Positions 59,340-64,000 of a stretch of 64,000 nucleotides of DNA are shown here, in pieces. How positions within the stretch are numbered: position 1 is the first letter of the stretch; every line of letters begins with the position of its first letter. Made by a program: the position numbers and the translations under genes. The notes beneath the pieces are model-generated. The model saw only the letters and a list, made by a program, of their open reading frames with translations. It searched no databases and was not told where the DNA came from. Location of the stretch: NCBI RefSeq assembly GCF_900107675.1, contig NZ_FNRI01000002.1, positions 478,599-542,598 of the forward strand, read 5' to 3'. This DNA is from Alistipes timonensis JC136. Lineage in GTDB: Bacteria > Bacteroidota > Bacteroidia > Bacteroidales > Rikenellaceae.

Positions 59340-60662
59340 ATGAAAGAGGTAAAAAAATGCAGCATATCGGGCGTGGCGTTCACGATGGACACCGACGCCT
59401 ACGAGGCCCTCGAAGCCTATCTCGACAGCCTGAAAAAGAGCTATAAGGACACGGCCGACGGCGCGGAGATCGTCGCCGACATCGAGGCCCGCATCGCCGA
59501 GCTGATCCTCTCGGCGCAGGACAACACGCGCGTCGTGGAGAAGCCCCTGATCCTGAACATCATCCAGCAGATGGGCTCCGCCGAGGACATCTCCGACCAG
59601 AACGCCGACCGCGACCTGCACTGCGACACGCCGCGCATCCCCCGCCGCCTTTACCGCGACACGGAAAACGCCAAGCTGGGCGGCGTCTGCGCCGGCATCG
59701 GCAAATATTTCGACATCGACCCCGTGTGGGTGCGGCTCGGGCTGTTCCTGCCGCTGCTGCTCACGTGCTTCGGATGGATTCCTTTCCTGCACTGGTTCAG
59801 CCCGATGTTCGGCAACCTGTTTGGCATCTTCCTGATCTGTTATTTCATCATGTGGTTCGCCGTCCCGGCGCCCCGCACGGCACGACAGAAGCTCGAAATG
59901 AACGGCGAGAAGATCACTGCGCAGTCCATCGGCGACGTCACCTCGGCCACGGCCTGCGCCGACCCCGACGCCCGGGCCAAACCGATCATCGCCGAGGCGG
60001 TCTCGGTCTTCGGCAAGGTCGTGCTCATCCTGCTGAAAATCTTCGCCGGATTCCTTGTCTTCGGGCTTATCATGGGCGCCTGCGCCCTGATTATCGGGCT
60101 TTTCGCCGTCATCGTCGGCGGGGAGAGTCTCTTCGCACCCGAAATCCTGGGCAGCACCGTCTCGATCTGGGTGGCAAGCCTCGGCATACTGGCGGGACTG
60201 ATCCCGCTGATCCTGCTGATCTACGTACTGATGTGCCTGATCGCCTCGCGCAAACCCGGCGGCAAAACCGTCCTGGCCATCTTCCTCCTATGGCTCGCCA
60301 CGATCATCGCCGTATCGTGCGTGGCGATCCGCGAGAACGTCGGCGACAAATTCCGCAAGAGGCGCGACGCCATCGAACAGGTGTTCCGGAGCGAGATCGT
60401 CATCGACGGCGACACCACGACGCTGGAGCGCCTGCTCGAAGACTACGACGACGAGAGCGTGATCGAGGAGGGCCGCAAGACCCTGCATATCGCCGTACCC
60501 TCGAAGTCGATCGACATCACCGTCGACAAGAAACAGGGACGCCTGCGGGTCAACGCCGACGGCAAGGAGGTCTCGGTCCAGGCCGGGGAAAAGGACGGAA
60601 AAGCCTCGGTGAACATCACCGCCGGGGAACAGACCGACTCCGTAACCGAAGCAGCGGAATAA
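59340..60662 (+). CDS. Large PspC-domain membrane protein
   Basis: A 440-residue protein. Residues 1-90 repeat the HAAS-like domain of the first PspC gene (VAFTMDTDAYEALEAYLDSL, VADIEARIAELILS, IIQQMGSAEDISD). The PspC domain at about 104-180 has LGGVCAGIGKYFDIDPVWVRLGLF. Three further hydrophobic segments lie at about residues 220-330, and a soluble C-terminal region of 100 residues ends the protein. It closes the operon, where the first and last genes share the same two-domain front. It is probably the sensor or effector at the membrane. Confidence 0.88.
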   Translation: MKEVKKCSISGVAFTMDTDAYEALEAYLDSLKKSYKDTADGAEIVADIEARIAELILSAQDNTRVVEKPLILNIIQQMGSAEDISDQNADRDLHCDTPRIPRRLYRDTENAKLGGVCAGIGKYFDIDPVWVRLGLFLPLLLTCFGWIPFLHWFSPMFGNLFGIFLICYFIMWFAVPAPRTARQKLEMNGEKITAQSIGDVTSATACADPDARAKPIIAEAVSVFGKVVLILLKIFAGFLVFGLIMGACALIIGLFAVIVGGESLFAPEILGSTVSIWVASLGILAGLIPLILLIYVLMCLIASRKPGGKTVLAIFLLWLATIIAVSCVAIRENVGDKFRKRRDAIEQVFRSEIVIDGDTTTLERLLEDYDDESVIEEGRKTLHIAVPSKSIDITVDKKQGRLRVNADGKEVSVQAGEKDGKASVNITAGEQTDSVTEAAE

Positions 60663-60703
60663 CCGCAAGCAGCAATTAAAATAAAAAGTTTTTTCGGCGC
60701 AGG

Positions 60704-60728
60704 GCGGATTCTTCGGAGTCCGCCTTTC
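60704..60728 (+). terminator. Terminator of the PspC operon
   Basis: Stem GGCGGATTC / GAGTCCGCC (one G-T pair) with loop TTCG and TTT tail. Confidence 0.75.
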
Positions 60729-60774
60729 GTTTGGAATCCGATTTGCTCCGCAGCGGGAATTATTAATTAATAAT

Positions 60775-60805
60775 TTTTAATTCTAAATTAGAATCACTAC
60801 CTTTG
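60775..60805 (+). promoter_or_regulatory. Promoter and palindrome upstream of pfkA
   Basis: TTTT at 60775-60778, 19-base spacer, TACCTTTG at 60798-60805. A 15-bp palindrome ATTCTAA-A-TTAGAAT occupies 60780-60794, between the two elements, where a bound protein would block transcription. Confidence 0.5.
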
Positions 60806-60835
60806 GAAGGTTTTGTCTTAAACGCAAAAGAGAGT

Positions 60836-61816
60836 ATGGCCGGAATCAAAAGCATCGGCATCCTGACCTCGGGCGGCGACGCCCCGGGCATGAATGCCGC
60901 AATACGCGCGGTGACGCGCAGCGCGATCTTCAACGGATTCTCCGTGAAGGGAATCATGCGCGGATACAAGGGTCTCGTGTTCAACGAGATCGTCGAATTC
61001 AAATCGCAAAGCGTCAGCAACATCATCCAGTTGGGCGGCACGATCCTCAAAACGGCGCGCAGCCAGGAGTTCACGACTCCCGAGGGACGCAAAGCCGCCT
61101 ACGACAACATGGTTGCCGCGGGGATCGACGCGCTGGTGGTGATCGGCGGCGACGGTTCGCTGACCGGAGCGGGCATCTTCGCCGAGGAGTTCAACGTGCC
61201 GATCGTGGGACTTCCCGGCACGATCGACAACGACCTCGGGGGAACCGATTCGACGATCGGTTACGACACGGCGCTGAACACCATCATGGAGGCGGTCGAC
61301 AAACTGCGCGACACGGCATCGAGCCACGAACGGTTGTTCTTCGTCGAGGTGATGGGCCACACGGCGGGCTATCTGGCGCTCAACAGCGCCATCGCCACGG
61401 GTTCCGAAGCGGCGATCATCCCGGAGATGGAGACCGAGGTCGACCAGTTGGCCGAACTCATCAACCACGGCTTCCGCAAAAGCAAGAACTCGGCGATCGT
61501 GATCGTCGCGGAGAACCCCAAGACGGGCGGCGCCACGGCGCTGGCCGAGCGTGTGAAGAAGGAGTTCCCGCAGTACGACGCCCGTGTGACGATTCTGGGC
61601 CACATCCAGCGCGGCGGCTCGCCGACGGCCGTGGACCGCATCCTCGCTTCGCGCATGGGCGAGGCTGCCATCGAGGCCATCCTCGACGGACAGCGCAACG
61701 TGATGATCGGCACGATGAACGGCAAGATCGTCTACGTGCCTTTCGCCAAGGCCGTGAAACACGACAAAGGCATCGACCGCGGCGCGCTGGACCTGGTAAA
61801 GATACTGTCGATATAG
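60836..61816 (+). CDS. pfkA: ATP-dependent 6-phosphofructokinase
   Basis: A 326-residue PfkA. The ATP site is ILTSGGDAPGMNAAIRAV near the start, GGDGSLTGA near residue 105 and the catalytic PGTIDNDL near residue 127. MEVMGHTAGYLAL-type substrate residues follow as VEVMGHTAGYLA. It phosphorylates fructose-6-phosphate in glycolysis. The ATG at 60836 is chosen because it begins the conserved strand; an upstream in-frame codon lies in the -7 box. Confidence 0.95.
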   Translation: MAGIKSIGILTSGGDAPGMNAAIRAVTRSAIFNGFSVKGIMRGYKGLVFNEIVEFKSQSVSNIIQLGGTILKTARSQEFTTPEGRKAAYDNMVAAGIDALVVIGGDGSLTGAGIFAEEFNVPIVGLPGTIDNDLGGTDSTIGYDTALNTIMEAVDKLRDTASSHERLFFVEVMGHTAGYLALNSAIATGSEAAIIPEMETEVDQLAELINHGFRKSKNSAIVIVAENPKTGGATALAERVKKEFPQYDARVTILGHIQRGGSPTAVDRILASRMGEAAIEAILDGQRNVMIGTMNGKIVYVPFAKAVKHDKGIDRGALDLVKILSI

Positions 61817-61843
61817 GAACCGAAAACACCCGAACTCAAGCAA

Positions 61844-62845
61844 ATGAAACGCGTCATCGGCATCGGCAACGCCCTTACGGACATGCTGGTCAACCTGAAA
61901 ACCGACTCCGTACTGGGGAGGTTCAAATTAGCCAAAGGCTCGATGAGCCTCGTGGACACCAAACTGCAGACCGAGATTTCGAAATCGGTGGCAGGACTCC
62001 CCTATTCGCTCTCGCTCGGCGGATCGGCCGGCAACACCATCCGGGCCATGGCGCAGCTGGGCAGCAGCGTCGGATTCATCGGCAAGGTGGGCCCCGACAC
62101 CACGGGCGATTTCTTCGTGCAGGCGTTGGACAACCTCGGCATCGAGCCGGTCATCTTCCGCGGCAGGGAGCGTTCGGGCAAATGCGTGTCGCTGATCTCC
62201 GCCGACGGCGAGCGCACGATGGTCACCCATTTGGGCGCGGCGCTGGAACTCTCGGCCCCGGAAATCGAGCCGGCAATCTTCGAAGGCTACGACTGCCTCT
62301 ACGTCGAGGGGTATCTGGTGCAGAACCACGAACTGATCCTCAAAGCCGCCCGCACGGCCAAGGAGTGCGGGCTGAAGGTCGCCATCGACCTGGCAAGTTT
62401 CAATATCGTCGCCGAAAACCTCGAATTCCTGCGCGGACTGGTGCGCGACTATGTGGACATCGTCTTCGCCAACGAGGACGAAGCCAAGACCTTCACCTGC
62501 GAGGGCGAGCCGCTGAACGCCCTGCAGGCCATCTCGAAGCTGTGCGAGCTGGCCGTGGTCAAAATCGGCATCAAAGGGGCGCTTATCAAACAGGGCGACG
62601 AGGTCGTGCACGTCGGCATCATGGCCGCGGCCAGGCGCGTGGACACCACCGGAGCCGGAGACTTTTACGCCGCGGGATTCCTCGCGGGGCTCTGCGACGG
62701 GCTTTCGCTCCGCCAGTGCGGGACGATCGGCGCCATCACCGCCGGCAAGGTGATCGAGGTCGTGGGCACGACCTTCGGCGAGGAGGGCTGGAAGGACATT
62801 CACCGGCTGGTGAACAAAGTCAAAAACGAAAAATACCTCTTCTGA
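61844..62845 (+). CDS. PfkB-family carbohydrate/nucleoside kinase (adenosine kinase-like)
   Basis: A 333-residue ribokinase-fold protein. It opens VIGIGNALTDMLVNL and carries SLGGSAGNTIRAMAQLG near residue 57. The C-terminal PfkB signature with the catalytic aspartate is RVDTTGAGDFYAAGFLAGL near residue 263. The length and G-G-S-A-x-N motif resemble adenosine kinase-type members, but the substrate (adenosine, ribose, fructose) cannot be fixed. It lies 27 bases after pfkA, probably in one operon. Confidence 0.92.
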   Translation: MKRVIGIGNALTDMLVNLKTDSVLGRFKLAKGSMSLVDTKLQTEISKSVAGLPYSLSLGGSAGNTIRAMAQLGSSVGFIGKVGPDTTGDFFVQALDNLGIEPVIFRGRERSGKCVSLISADGERTMVTHLGAALELSAPEIEPAIFEGYDCLYVEGYLVQNHELILKAARTAKECGLKVAIDLASFNIVAENLEFLRGLVRDYVDIVFANEDEAKTFTCEGEPLNALQAISKLCELAVVKIGIKGALIKQGDEVVHVGIMAAARRVDTTGAGDFYAAGFLAGLCDGLSLRQCGTIGAITAGKVIEVVGTTFGEEGWKDIHRLVNKVKNEKYLF

Positions 62846-62850
62846 TACGA

Positions 62851-62877
62851 AAACCGCAGCCGAAAGCTGCGGTTTTT
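62851..62877. terminator. Bidirectional terminator between the kinase and the GT2 gene
   Basis: Stem AAACCGCAGC / GCTGCGGTTT with loop CGAAA and flanking A and T runs. It lies between the ends of convergent genes. Confidence 0.85.
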
Positions 62878-63773
62878 CATTTTATCTTCGAAAACAAACC
62901 CCGGCTGATCTCGCGGCGCATGCGCAGCAGCCAGACCGACCTGCGGGGCGGCATCGTCAGGCACAGGGCGAATGTCGCCGCCCATTTGGCCAGTTCGAGC
63001 AGGTAAGTCTTCGGCAGCCGGCGGTGGATCTGCGCCCGGAGCCGCTGACTGACCCCGACATTATAACTCAGCCTCCGGAAATAGGCTTCGGTAAGTTTCG
63101 CGGGCGGGATGATGTGCCACATCACGGCATCCGGCACGTACCAAATCGTTTCGCCGCCCGCAAGGAGCCGTTCGAAAAAGTCGTTCTCCTCGCCGCCGAT
63201 CAGCTCGCCGTTCACACGCCCCAATGTAGGGTCGAATCCTCCGTAACCCGCCAGTCCGGAACGCCGGAACGCCATGTTGCCGCCCCCCGGAACCCGTCCC
63301 GCAGGGAACGGACGCACCTCGGGACCGAAGTCCATCGGATTGGCGATCGGCATCTCGACATATTTCGACATCCAGCCGGGACGCCCCTTCGGATATTCGG
63401 CGACGATACGCCCCCCGGCCACGACGGCCTCGGGATGTGCGTCGAAAAAGTCGAGGTAGGCGCGCAGGAATCCCGGATTCACCCGTTCGTCGTCGTCGAT
63501 GAAAGCCACCAGCGGCGCCCTGGCCTCCTGCAGCCCCCGGTTACGGGCATACGACACGCCGGGCCCCTCCTCCGTGACGAGCCGCAGGGTGATGCCCGGA
63601 TGCGTCTCGGCGAAGTTCCCGAAGCACATCACGGTATTGTCCGTGGAGTTGTTGTTCACCACCACGCATTCCCACACATGCGGCGGCAGGTTTTGGCGCA
63701 CGACGGATTCGAGCGCCGCGATAAGCTGTGCGGCACGGTTATGGGTGGGGATAACGAGCGATATCCGAATCAT
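62877..63773 (-). CDS. GT2 glycosyltransferase
   Basis: A 298-residue GT-A enzyme from the ATG at 63773; the longer frame adds a 74-residue leader without support. The start ISLVIPTHNRAAQL, then VVVNNNSTDNT, FIDDDERVNP (metal-binding) and the acceptor-side GGEENDFFERLL near residue 190 are typical. The C-terminus is basic with a short hydrophobic stretch. It transfers a sugar to a surface glycan or lipid; donor and acceptor are unknown. It is divergent from the DsbD-like gene. Confidence 0.9.
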   Translation of the reverse strand: MIRISLVIPTHNRAAQLIAALESVVRQNLPPHVWECVVVNNNSTDNTVMCFGNFAETHPGITLRLVTEEGPGVSYARNRGLQEARAPLVAFIDDDERVNPGFLRAYLDFFDAHPEAVVAGGRIVAEYPKGRPGWMSKYVEMPIANPMDFGPEVRPFPAGRVPGGGNMAFRRSGLAGYGGFDPTLGRVNGELIGGEENDFFERLLAGGETIWYVPDAVMWHIIPPAKLTEAYFRRLSYNVGVSQRLRAQIHRRLPKTYLLELAKWAATFALCLTMPPRRSVWLLRMRREISRGLFSKIK

Positions 63774-63806
63774 TGTGCGAATATACTGATTTTCCGCAAA
63801 AAACCG

Positions 63807-63814
63807 TATCTTTA
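63807..63814 (+). promoter_or_regulatory. -7 box before the DsbD-like gene
   Basis: TATCTTTA, one mismatch from TAnnTTTG, 26 bases before the ATG at 63841. Confidence 0.4.
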
Positions 63815-63840
63815 CATCCGAATTAAACGCGTTACGACTA

Positions 63841-64000
63841 TGTACAAACTGATTCGCAGCCTGCTGCCGGTCGTTGCGGCGTTCCTCGCCGTGACAGCCG
63901 GAGCGCAGAACGCCGCCTGGAAAAGCACGGTGGAGCCCCTCGGGGACAACGCCTACCGCATCGTGCTCGAAGCGTCGATTCCACAACCCTATCACATGTA
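63841..64000 (+). CDS. DsbD/thioredoxin-family protein, N-terminal 53 residues (cut by window edge)
   Basis: The ATG at 63841 opens a frame to the window end. A signal peptide (LLPVVAAFLAVTAGAQ) is followed by WKSTVEPLGDNAYRIVLEAS and IPQPYHM. This resembles the periplasmic N-terminal domain of Bacteroidetes DsbD-type thiol:disulfide interchange proteins, where a strand of the form IPxGWHxY is usual. Only the first domain edge is visible, so the call is tentative. Confidence 0.5.

Overview
The window looks like a chromosomal segment of a GC-rich Bacteroidales bacterium, most likely Alistipes or a close Rikenellaceae relative. The evidence is a SusC/SusD pair with FecR and an ECF sigma factor, fimbrillin/PCMD lipoproteins, DUF5723 and putative-porin outer membrane proteins, a three-subunit Bacteroidetes-type fumarate reductase/succinate dehydrogenase, and many promoters of the Bacteroidetes form TTTG-N19-21-TAnnTTTG. 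The genus is inferred from gene content and base composition; no search was run.

Layout. 1-5.0 kb: an AsmA protein cut by the window edge, a GNAT acetyltransferase, and a lipid-linked-sugar glycosyltransferase group (polyprenyl-phosphate mannose synthase-like GT2, GT87, GtrA, GT39). 5.0-7.0 kb: a decayed stretch with two TetR regulators around a TolC remnant, then 5'-truncated cutC and a second truncated gene abutting head to head. 7.0-24.2 kb: one large minus-strand locus read as FecR, SusC, SusD, GLUG lipoprotein, lipoprotein phosphoesterase, secreted GLUG protein, secreted phosphoesterase, ECF sigma, EEP-fold phosphatase/nuclease and an organophosphate antiporter. I read it as a polysaccharide-utilisation-style system aimed at a phosphate-ester substrate. 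24.3-26.6 kb: a possible 42-residue small gene, tRNA-Leu(CAA) and uvrC. 26.7-32.0 kb: a lipoprotein/DUF5723 pair, a NUDIX hydrolase and an S9 peptidase. 32.2-36.9 kb: a surface cluster of a 53-residue small protein, fimbrillin/PCMD lipoprotein, PCMD lipoprotein and beta-barrel.

37.0-51.0 kb is mostly housekeeping: lytic transglycosylase, putative porin, pssA, mannose-1-phosphate guanylyltransferase, murF, MazG-like pyrophosphohydrolase, OPT transporter, pepT, nadE, DUF4923 and gdhA. 51.0-53.5 kb: a possible small RNA and a minus-strand operon of 5-formyl-THF cyclo-ligase, DUF169 and patatin. 53.6-57.1 kb: sdhCAB. 57.4-60.7 kb: a PspC-PspC-PadR-DUF2807-PspC operon. 60.8-64 kb: pfkA, a PfkB-family kinase, a GT2 glycosyltransferase and the start of a DsbD-like gene.

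The two most interesting observations are the phosphate-ester SusCD locus, with its duplicated GLUG-phosphoesterase module, and four in-frame 9-base G/C homopolymers. These interrupt two glycosyltransferases, the SusC receptor and the OPT transporter. Intermediate runs of 7-8 G or C appear to be absent, so these tracts look like phase-variation candidates. No CRISPR array, complete insertion sequence or prophage was seen.
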